Notes under the pieces: model-generated
What the model was told of the DNA's origin: nothing
Seen by the model: only the letters and a program-made list of their open reading frames with translations
Databases searched by the model: none
Part shown: positions 35,737 to 41,784 of the stretch, one piece after another
How positions within the stretch are numbered: the stretch's first letter is position 1
Layout of the letters: every line of letters starts with the position of its first letter
NCBI RefSeq assembly: GCF_012911875.1
Contig: NZ_JAAXKZ010000044.1
Location: 1 to 41,784 of the forward strand
Length of the DNA: 41,784 nucleotides
Origin: Pseudonocardia bannensis
Lineage (GTDB): Bacteria > Actinomycetota > Actinomycetes > Mycobacteriales > Pseudonocardiaceae
Direction of reading: 5' to 3'
Position numbers and translations under genes: made by a program

Positions 35737-35790
35737 GACGCGCCGATGATCCGTCGCGTGGACGCGGCCGGATGGACGAGGAGCGGAGTT

Positions 35791-36465
35791 GTGGACGAGG
35801 TTCTGATCCGCGCAGGGATCTTCCAGGGCGTGGAGCCGCAGGCTGCGGAGGTACTGGCCCAAGCGCTGGAGCCGGCCGAGTTCCCGCGCGGGCACGTGAT
35901 TTTCTCGGAGGGCGAGCCGGGTGACCGGCTCTACATCATCGGCAGCGGCAAGGTGAAGATCGGCCGTAAGTCGCCGGACGGTCGTGAGAACCTGCTGATG
36001 GTTGCGGGGCCCTCGGACATGTTCGGTGAGCTCTCGATCTTCGACCCGGGCCCGCGCACGTCGTCGGCGACGGCGGTGACCGAGGTCCGCGCTTACACGA
36101 TGGACCGTCAGGCGCTGCGCGAGTGGATCGGCAAGCGGCCGGAGATCGCCGAGCAGTTGCTGCGGGTGCTCGCCCGCCGGTTGCGCCGCACGAACAACAT
36201 GCTGGCCGACCTGATCTTCACCGACGTTCCCGGCCGCGTGGCGAAGTCGCTGCTGCAGCTGGCTCGTCAGTTCGGCTCGCAGGAGTCGGGCCTGCTCCGG
36301 GTGACACACGACCTCACCCAGGAGGAGATCGCGCAGCTGGTCGGGGCGTCGCGGGAGACCGTGAACAAGGCGCTGGCCGACTTTGCCCACCGCGGCTGGC
36401 TGCGGCTCGAGGGCAAGAGCGTGCTGATCCTGGAGCCCGAGCGCCTGGCCCGCCGCGCCCGCTGA
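35791..36465 (+). CDS. crp: cAMP receptor protein (Crp/Fnr family)
   Basis: A global transcription regulator, 224 residues, the length of M. tuberculosis CRP (Rv3676), which it matches along almost its whole length. The cyclic-nucleotide domain (about 1-115) has [20 protein letters not shown] and the binding cassette [18 protein letters not shown] with its Glu, Arg and Ser/Thr. The dimer helix is [18 protein letters not shown] and the HTH is [20 protein letters not shown]. The GTG start follows GAGGAG and gives the N-terminus [13 protein letters not shown]. An earlier in-frame ATG at 35746 adds 15 residues with no match to the family. A hairpin at 36467-36497 ends the gene. Confidence 0.97.
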   Translation: MDEVLIRAGIFQGVEPQAAEVLAQALEPAEFPRGHVIFSEGEPGDRLYIIGSGKVKIGRKSPDGRENLLMVAGPSDMFGELSIFDPGPRTSSATAVTEVRAYTMDRQALREWIGKRPEIAEQLLRVLARRLRRTNNMLADLIFTDVPGRVAKSLLQLARQFGSQESGLLRVTHDLTQEEIAQLVGASRETVNKALADFAHRGWLRLEGKSVLILEPERLARRAR

Positions 36466-36466
36466 T

Positions 36467-36497
36467 CCCCGGCGGCCCCACCCGGGGCCGGCCGGGG
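36467..36497 (+). terminator. Terminator after crp
   Basis: CCCCGGC and GCCGGGG form an outer stem. GGCCCC and GGGGCC form an inner stem around a 4-nt loop, with one bulged base. It begins at the crp stop and separates it from the operator of the MFS gene. Confidence 0.75.
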
Positions 36498-36514
36498 CGG
36501 TAGTGACCGAAAAC

Positions 36515-36536
36515 TTCTGGTACGGGCGTACCAGAA
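36515..36536. promoter_or_regulatory. 22-bp perfect palindromic operator before the MFS gene
   Basis: TTCTGGTACG and CGTACCAGAA are exact inverted repeats with a 2-bp spacer. The site ends 18 bp upstream of the GTG start, where a repressor would cover the promoter. It looks like a TetR-type operator, but no TetR-family gene lies in this window. Confidence 0.8.
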
Positions 36537-36554
36537 CGTGCGAGGCTTCACGGC

Positions 36555-37796
36555 GTGTCCGTCTCGCTCGCCGACTACCGCGCCGCGGTCTGCGCCCCCG
36601 GTGCGGCCGTGCCCGTGCTCGCCTCCGCTGTCGGGCGGTTGCCCATCGCGATGTTCGGCCTGGCCACGCTGCTCTACGTGCAGCGTGAGACGGGATCCTT
36701 CGCGGTGGCCGGCCTGGTGTCGGCGGGCTCGCTGGCGGGGGTCTCGGTCGGCTCGGTGATCCAGGGCCGGGTGATGGACCGGCTCGGGCCCACCCGCCCG
36801 TTGCTGCTCGTGGCCGGCATCTTCGCGCTGGCCGTCGCGGTGCTGGTGCTCGCGATCGAGTCGGGCCGCCCGCTCGCCGTGCTCGTGCCCGCGGCCGTGC
36901 TCACCGGACTGAGCATGCCGGCGATGCCGGGTGCGTCGCGGACGCTGTGGGCCCGGCTGGTCCCGCCCGGGCCGCGCCGCGAGGCGGCGTACAGCTACGA
37001 GGCGATCAGTCTCGAGGTCTTCTTCATCCTCGGCCCGGCGCTCGCGGCGTTCCTCGTCACGGCGCCGTGGCCGGGGACCGGGGCGGTCGCCGCTGCGGCG
37101 GCGATGGTGGTGGGCTCGATCGGATTCGCGCTGAGCGGGCCGGTCCGGGCGCAGCGTCCCGCACCCTCCGACCCTGCGGCTCCGCGCACCGGTCTGCTCG
37201 GCGCCCTTGCCCGGCCCGGGATGCGCACGGTCGCGCTCGCCTCGCTGGGCTTCGGGCTGGTCGTCGGCGCGGTGGAGGTCGGCGTGCCCGCGGTGGCGGC
37301 CGCGGCCGGCTCCCCCGCCCTGGGTGGGGTGCTGCTGTCGGCGTGGTCGGTCACCTCGGTACTCGCCGGGGTGCTCTACGGGATGCGGCCCTGGCCCCGC
37401 CCGCTGCACCTGCGCATGCCGGTGCTGCTGGCCGGCTTCGGGGTGCTCGTCGTCGCGATGGCCCTGACCGGACCGACCGGTTCGATGCTCGTCCTGCTGC
37501 TCGCGATGCTGGCGGCGGGTGCGCTCATCACGCCGCAGATCACGGCGCACTCGATGGCGGTGGACGTCGCGGCGCCCGCCGGCACGGCGACCGAGGCGTT
37601 CGGCTGGGTCGTCACCGCGGCGACCCTCGGGCTGGCTGCGGGGCAGTCCGTCGCGGGAGTGGTCGTCGAGGCGGCCGGGCCGCCGGCGGCGTTCGTGGTC
37701 GGCGGGACCATGGGGGTGCTGCTGGCGGTGGTCCTCTGGGCGTGCCGCCACACGCTCGCCGAGGCCTCCCCGCCGCCCGCTCTGGCCTCCGCCTGA
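36555..37796 (+). CDS. MFS transporter
   Basis: A 413-residue major facilitator protein with about 12 membrane helices. It has the motif-A-like loop GRVMDRLGPTRPLLL between helices 2 and 3, and the proton-coupled exporters of this group resemble it; the substrate is unknown. The GTG start has no ribosome site, with GAGGCT (36542-36547) 8 nt upstream. Expression is probably controlled by a protein bound to the palindrome at 36515-36536. It separates crp from the MBL-fold gene, which are adjacent in M. tuberculosis, so it is likely an insertion in this lineage. Confidence 0.9.
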   Translation: MSVSLADYRAAVCAPGAAVPVLASAVGRLPIAMFGLATLLYVQRETGSFAVAGLVSAGSLAGVSVGSVIQGRVMDRLGPTRPLLLVAGIFALAVAVLVLAIESGRPLAVLVPAAVLTGLSMPAMPGASRTLWARLVPPGPRREAAYSYEAISLEVFFILGPALAAFLVTAPWPGTGAVAAAAAMVVGSIGFALSGPVRAQRPAPSDPAAPRTGLLGALARPGMRTVALASLGFGLVVGAVEVGVPAVAAAAGSPALGGVLLSAWSVTSVLAGVLYGMRPWPRPLHLRMPVLLAGFGVLVVAMALTGPTGSMLVLLLAMLAAGALITPQITAHSMAVDVAAPAGTATEAFGWVVTAATLGLAAGQSVAGVVVEAAGPPAAFVVGGTMGVLLAVVLWACRHTLAEASPPPALASA

Positions 37797-37821
37797 GCGA
37801 CCCGCGCCCGGCCGGCGTGGG

Positions 37822-38649
37822 CTACGCCCGGAGGTAGTCCAGCTGGGCCCGGACCGACCACTCGGCCGCGGGCCACAGCACCCGGTCGACATCGGCGTAG
37901 ACGATCTCCACGACCTGTCGCGGCGTCGCGTCCGGGCCCAGCCGGCCCAGCGCAGCGCGCACCTGGTCGAGCCGCTCCTCCCGGTGCGCGAGGTAGGCCG
38001 TCGCGACGGCCGGGGCGTCGGCCAGTTCGGGGCCGTGCCCGGGGAGCACCGCCGTCCCCGGCGGCAGCTCCGCGAGCAGCCGCAGGGAATCCAGGTACGG
38101 CCCGAGCGAGCCGTCCGGGTGCGCGATGACCGTCGTGCCCCGGCCCAGGATGGTGTCGCCGGTGAGGACGGTGGAGGTCGTGTTCCCGGGGCCGTCGAGC
38201 ACGAACGAGATCGAGTCCGAGGTGTGCCCGGGCGTCGCCAGGACCCGGATCTCCAGCCCGGCCGCCGCGACGACGTCACCGTGAGCGAGTGCCTCGGACC
38301 CCAGGACCAGCGACGCGTCGAGCGCCCGCACGGGGGCGCCGACCATTTCGGCGAACCGGCGGGCACCGCCGGCGTGGTCGTGGTGGTGGTGGGTCAGCAG
38401 TACCTGGGTCACCGGACCGTGTTCGGCGATGCGCCGCAGGTGCTGCTCGTCGTCCTCGCCCGGGTCGACGACCACGCATTCCTCGACCCCGGGGGCGCGC
38501 AGCACCCAGGTGTTGGTGCCCTCCAGCGTCATCGGTGACGGGTTCTCGGCCAGCAACACCGATGCCAGCGGGGTGACCTCGCGGAGGACGCCGTAGGCGG
38601 GATGCTCTGTCACGGTGAGCGGCGGGGGCGGCTGATGCGGATCCGTCAC
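37822..38649 (-). CDS. MBL-fold metallo-hydrolase (LACTB2-like)
   Basis: A 275-residue metallo-beta-lactamase-fold protein. The metal site is HHHHDHAGG (about 86-94), with the further ligands in ATPGHTSDSISF, TVLTGDTILG (Asp) and LPGHGP (His), and a C-terminal winged-helix segment with HREERLDQVRAAL. LACTB2-type members are RNases or thioesterases; the substrate here is open. The GTG start overlaps the upstream Nudix stop in GTGA. Its place near crp matches Rv3677c. Confidence 0.93.
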   Translation of the reverse strand: MTDPHQPPPPLTVTEHPAYGVLREVTPLASVLLAENPSPMTLEGTNTWVLRAPGVEECVVVDPGEDDEQHLRRIAEHGPVTQVLLTHHHHDHAGGARRFAEMVGAPVRALDASLVLGSEALAHGDVVAAAGLEIRVLATPGHTSDSISFVLDGPGNTTSTVLTGDTILGRGTTVIAHPDGSLGPYLDSLRLLAELPPGTAVLPGHGPELADAPAVATAYLAHREERLDQVRAALGRLGPDATPRQVVEIVYADVDRVLWPAAEWSVRAQLDYLRA

Positions 38650-39503
38650 GGTCGTCCTCCCGGACTCAGATGGTCGACCGCGGTGGCGTACTCCGGGTCA
38701 CCCGGCACCACGACGACGACCTGCTCGCCCTGCCGGCGCACCTTGGGGATGACCGGGGTGATCGTCCGCTCGGCGGCTGCCGCGAGCGCGCTCGCCGCAT
38801 CGGCGAACGCGGCCACCTGCTGCAGCGTGCGCAGGGTGGGCGCCATCAGCTCGATCTCACCGGCCTGCCACCGCTCCAGCGCCGCGGCCGGATGCCACCA
38901 GGCTGCCTCGACGGCCTCGGTGGTGGCGGCGTCGGCCTGCTGCCCGTCCGGGACGATCGCGGTGAAGAAGACCGTGTCGTAGCGGCGCGGGCTGGCGGGC
39001 GGGGTGATCCAGCGGGCCCAGCCGCGCAGCAGGTCGGAGCGCAGCACCAGGCCGGTCGCGGCGAGCAGATCGGCGAGCGTGCGCCGCCGCGCGACCAGAT
39101 CCTCCCGGCCGGCGGCGAGGGCCGGGGCGAGATCCGGACCGAGCGCGGCCCCGCCCTCGGGCGGGCCGGCCAGCAACACCCCGCACTCCTCGAACGTCTC
39201 CCGGACGGCGGCCTGCACCAGCGCCCCCGCGAGCTCGGGCTCGCAGGCCAGCCGACGGCCCCACCACGCCGGATCGGGTCCGCTCCAGTGCGCGGGATCG
39301 GGCCGGTCCCCCGGGTCGACACCGCCGCCGGGGAAGACCGTCATGCCGCCGGCGAAGGCCATGCCGGCCACCCTGCGCTGCAGGAAGACCTGCAGTGGCG
39401 AGCGGCCGGGCGCGGGGTCGGGCGAGTCGCGCAGCATAACTACCGTCGCGGCCAGCCGTGGCACAGCGACAGCGCCGGGCTCGGCGGCTCCCCCGATGGT
39501 CAT
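38646..39503 (-). CDS. Nudix hydrolase
   Basis: A 285-residue Nudix-superfamily protein: RLAATVVMLRDSP, VFLQRRVAGMAFAGGMTVFPGG and the Nudix box end VRETFEECGVLLAGP, with an insertion of about 30 residues between the glycine motif and REtfEEcG. This is the RNA-pyrophosphatase-unlike, NUDT19-type architecture sometimes active on CoA esters. It overlaps the MBL gene start by 4 nt, so the pair is translationally coupled and may act on related acyl or nucleotide substrates; this is inference. ATG 39503 was chosen because the frame before it is Arg/Pro-rich. Confidence 0.9.
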   Translation of the reverse strand: MTIGGAAEPGAVAVPRLAATVVMLRDSPDPAPGRSPLQVFLQRRVAGMAFAGGMTVFPGGGVDPGDRPDPAHWSGPDPAWWGRRLACEPELAGALVQAAVRETFEECGVLLAGPPEGGAALGPDLAPALAAGREDLVARRRTLADLLAATGLVLRSDLLRGWARWITPPASPRRYDTVFFTAIVPDGQQADAATTEAVEAAWWHPAAALERWQAGEIELMAPTLRTLQQVAAFADAASALAAAAERTITPVIPKVRRQGEQVVVVVPGDPEYATAVDHLSPGGRP

Positions 39504-39600
39504 CTGCCGGACGATATGCCATGGCGGCGGCTCGCGCGGGTGACCGACGCCACGTCGCCTCGTCGGCGGGCCGGGTGGCCGTCTCGGAAGGATGGCAGCC

Positions 39601-40491
39601 GTGGAGCGACTGCGCATCGGCCTGGTCGGAGCCGGACCGTGGGCCCGGCGGGTGCACGCCCCCGCGATCGCCGCTCATCCCGGGACGACCCTGGCCGGTG
39701 TCTGGAGCCGCCGACGCAGCAGCGCGGAGGACCTGGGCCCGAGGGCCGGTGGGCGCGTGTACGACCGCGTCGCCGACCTGCTCGACGACGTCGACGCGGT
39801 GGCGTTCGCCGTACCGCCGCGGGTGCAGGCCGACCTGGTGCCGGTGGCCGCTGCGGCGGGCCGCCACGTGATCCTGGAGAAGCCGCTGGCCGACTCCCTG
39901 GGCGGGGCGCGGGCGGTGGCCGACGCCGTCGCCGCCGCGTCCGTCTGCTCGACGACCATGCTGACCCTGCGGTTCGACCCGGTGATCCGTGGCTGGCTGG
40001 CCGGCCTCCCCGACGGCCCGGCCGGCCCCGACACGATCGGGTCGGCGCGCTGGCTGTCGGGGGCCCTGCTCGGCGGACCGTACGCCGGGTCGGGGTGGCG
40101 GGCCGAGCACGGGGCGCTCCTGGATGTCGGCCCGCACGTCATCGACCTGCTCGATGCCGCGCTGGGACCGGTCACGGGCGTGGACTGGGCGCACCGTACG
40201 GACCCGGACACCTGGCGGTTCGGGCTCGTGCACGCGGGTGGTGCGCGAAGCACCACGACGGTGTCGCTGCGGCTGCCGGTGGACCCGTCCGAGGTGGAGG
40301 TCGCGGTGTTCGGCGGAGCCGGTCGACATGTGGTGACGAGCAAGCCGGCGGACGCCCGCGCCTGCTACGGCGTCCTGCTGGACGAGTTCTGTGACGCGGT
40401 GGCCGGCGGCCGGACCAGCAGCCCGTGCGACGCCGACCGAGCCCTGCACGTGCAGGAGATCATCGAGCAGGTGCGGTCCGCGGGACGCTGA
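39601..40491 (+). CDS. Gfo/Idh/MocA-family oxidoreductase
   Basis: A 296-residue NAD(P)-dependent dehydrogenase, often of sugars or inositols. The N-terminal Rossmann fold has RIGLVGAGPWARRVHAPAI and DAVAFAVPPRVQADL, then the EKPLA motif (HVILEKPLADSLGGARAV) and the C-terminal beta-sheet domain with GALLDVGPHVIDLLDAALG. GTG 39601 was chosen because GGAAGG (39586-39591) lies 9 nt upstream; the ATG at 39592 abuts that site and cannot use it. The substrate is unknown. Confidence 0.92.
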   Translation: MERLRIGLVGAGPWARRVHAPAIAAHPGTTLAGVWSRRRSSAEDLGPRAGGRVYDRVADLLDDVDAVAFAVPPRVQADLVPVAAAAGRHVILEKPLADSLGGARAVADAVAAASVCSTTMLTLRFDPVIRGWLAGLPDGPAGPDTIGSARWLSGALLGGPYAGSGWRAEHGALLDVGPHVIDLLDAALGPVTGVDWAHRTDPDTWRFGLVHAGGARSTTTVSLRLPVDPSEVEVAVFGGAGRHVVTSKPADARACYGVLLDEFCDAVAGGRTSSPCDADRALHVQEIIEQVRSAGR

Positions 40492-40511
40492 CCGCGCTGC
40501 GGGCGGTCAGC
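40487..40511. terminator. Hairpin spanning the stops of two converging genes
   Basis: GCTGACCGC pairs with GCGGTCAGC over a 7-nt loop. The stop of the oxidoreductase gene (TGA 40489-40491) and that of the opposing gene (TCA 40507-40509) lie within the two arms. Confidence 0.75.
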
Positions 40512-41784
40512 CGGCGAGGTCGGGGGGGTCGAGCCGACCCGGCGGGGCGACGCCGTTGGTTGCGCCGTGCGACCCGTTCGACATGCTGCGCCGACGCGAA
40601 CGGGGACGCTCGCGTGCGGCCAGCTCGGCGTGCAGTTGGCGGAGCAGCTCACGCTCGGTGTAGCTCAGCGTCGACATCGCGTCGTCGTCCTGTTCGCCTT
40701 CCGGCGACTCGGGGCCGGGGGCCTGCGCCGCGTCGTCGGTGGGCTGCTCGGCGGGCGGTGCCACCGCACTCGCGTCCAGGCCCTGCTCGGTGTCCGGGTC
40801 GGAGCGGTGCCGGGCCCGGCGGCGTCTCGGCAAGGGGTCGGCCGGAGTGCCGAATCCGCCGCCGTCGGTGCCACCGGTGCGCTCGACGCCGTCGGTGTCC
40901 TCGAGGTTGCCTGTGTTCCTGCTGCTGTCGGCTCCGTCGCTTGTGGCGCCGCCGTCGAAGACGCTGCTGCTGCCGAAGGCGCTGCTGTTGTCGGTCCTGT
41001 TGTCGGTGGTGTTGTCGAAGATGCTGCTGCCGGCGGCCCTGCTTTCGGTGGCGCTGTCGAAGGCGTTGCGACCGGGGGCGCCGATGTCGGCCGGGCTGCC
41101 GTCGGTGGTGGGGTCGGGGTCGTCGTCGGTCGCGTTCGGAGCCGCGGATCTGCTCGGCGACGGCGCGGGACGCGGTGCGTGCCGATCAACCGGCTGCTCG
41201 TCGGGCCGGTCGGGCTCGGCCGCCGCGGAGGTCGACGGTACGGCCCATGCGCCGGAGGTCCAGTCGTCGACCCAGCTGCGGGTCGGCTCCGGTAACGAGG
41301 GCAGCGAGTCCAGGGACACCGACGGCGCCAGCGGGACCGGGGTATCCGTGGTGCCCAGCGTCGGGTCCAGCAGCGGGTCGAGCAGGGGCTGCCGCAACGG
41401 CCCGCTGAGCGGGTCGTTCATCTCGGCGAGCAACGGGAGGGCGCCATCGTCCGGGGACGGGCCGGCCACCGGACGCGGGGAGGGAGTGGGCCGCTGCGGG
41501 TCGAGCGCCGCCGGCCCCGGGTCGGCGGCCGTCGTCTCCGCCGCGGTCCTCGCGAGCGGTTCGCCTGCGGCCGGTGCGGAGTGGCGCTCCGCCGTCGGCT
41601 CGTCTCGTGGGGCGGGCCCCTCCGCGACCGCGGACATGTCCTCGCCGGAGGCCGGGGCGTCCACCTGCTCCGGCCGAACCAGCGGCGTGGGGCTCGGAGC
41701 GGGGGCCGGACGCAGCCGCACGACGGGCCGCGGGCGCGCATCCGCGGGCACCGCGTCGAGGGTGGGCACGATGCCCGACGGGGG
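40507..41784 (-). CDS. Long low-complexity protein, 5' end outside window
   Basis: At least 425 codons with no stop before the window edge, so the start is probably beyond 41784 (a GTG at 41769 is possible). The product is mostly disordered: Pro/Ala/Asp-rich, with PLLDPLLDPTLGT and a Ser/Asn/Asp-rich stretch with repeated SSxFD-like units (about 230-285). Near the C-terminus it has one predicted helix, LSYTERELLRQLHAELAARE, followed by a basic cluster RPRSRRRSM. No family is recognised and no membrane segment is seen. The helix and basic patch could be a docking site. Confidence 0.7.
   Translation of the reverse strand, partial: PPSGIVPTLDAVPADARPRPVVRLRPAPAPSPTPLVRPEQVDAPASGEDMSAVAEGPAPRDEPTAERHSAPAAGEPLARTAAETTAADPGPAALDPQRPTPSPRPVAGPSPDDGALPLLAEMNDPLSGPLRQPLLDPLLDPTLGTTDTPVPLAPSVSLDSLPSLPEPTRSWVDDWTSGAWAVPSTSAAAEPDRPDEQPVDRHAPRPAPSPSRSAAPNATDDDPDPTTDGSPADIGAPGRNAFDSATESRAAGSSIFDNTTDNRTDNSSAFGSSSVFDGGATSDGADSSRNTGNLEDTDGVERTGGTDGGGFGTPADPLPRRRRARHRSDPDTEQGLDASAVAPPAEQPTDDAAQAPGPESPEGEQDDDAMSTLSYTERELLRQLHAELAARERPRSRRRSMSNGSHGATNGVAPPGRLDPPDLAG

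Noticed and set aside
35746..35790. N-terminal extension of Crp from ATG 35746
   Set aside because: The extra 15 residues do not match mycobacterial CRP; the GTG at 35791 has GAGGAG upstream and gives the exact family length.

Overview
This is a gene-dense, very high-GC stretch of an actinobacterial chromosome, most likely from Pseudonocardiaceae (Pseudonocardia-like). The evidence is the codon bias, the many GTG starts, HspR/HAIR-type heat-shock control, a MarP-type protease, a mycobacterial-type Crp, and gene order resembling two Mycobacterium tuberculosis neighbourhoods. I see no rRNA, tRNA, CRISPR array, insertion sequence or prophage gene. About 40 protein genes are supported; most long ORFs in other frames are high-GC shadows.

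Layout. 1-4.6 kb: a 22-bp-period repeat array, three HspR boxes, then dnaK-grpE-dnaJ-hspR and a strong terminator. 4.6-10 kb: a flavohemoglobin-like oxidoreductase diverging from a PNPOx-like flavoprotein across a palindrome, then clpB with its own HspR box, then a long intergenic block of inverted 22-bp-period repeats. 10-18.8 kb: a small membrane protein, an SDR, pyrE, a ferric-reductase-like/DUF4142 pair, a lipoprotein translationally coupled to an unusual FtsH-like membrane protease, another 22-bp repeat cluster, and a SpoU-type RNA methyltransferase. 18.8-24 kb: a DJ-1/PfpI protein with its paralogous GlxA-type regulator, a GH76 glycosidase, two DedA proteins, and a SigE-family sigma factor with a small membrane protein. 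24-31.5 kb: fba, DUF3151, a FUSC-type membrane protein, an ABC-F ATPase, a PlsC-type acyltransferase, an uncharacterised gene and purA.

31.5-41.8 kb: marP, CoA-type Nudix, TlpA thioredoxin and nth in one tightly overlapping operon, then a small membrane protein and crp, an MFS transporter with a near-perfect operator, an MBL-fold/Nudix pair, a Gfo/Idh/MocA oxidoreductase and a long low-complexity protein that runs off the window.

From recalled gene order, positions 1-31.5 kb correspond to M. tuberculosis Rv0350-Rv0385 (rearranged) and 31.7-38.6 kb to Rv3671c-Rv3677c. The purA|marP gap would then be a junction between blocks that lie on opposite sides of oriC in Mycobacterium.

The least explained signals are the 22-bp-period palindromic repeats in three intergenic regions (one has duplicated the end of clpB), the lipoprotein/FtsH-like pair, three operator-like palindromes with no adjacent regulator, and hairpins built from the paired stop codons of converging genes.
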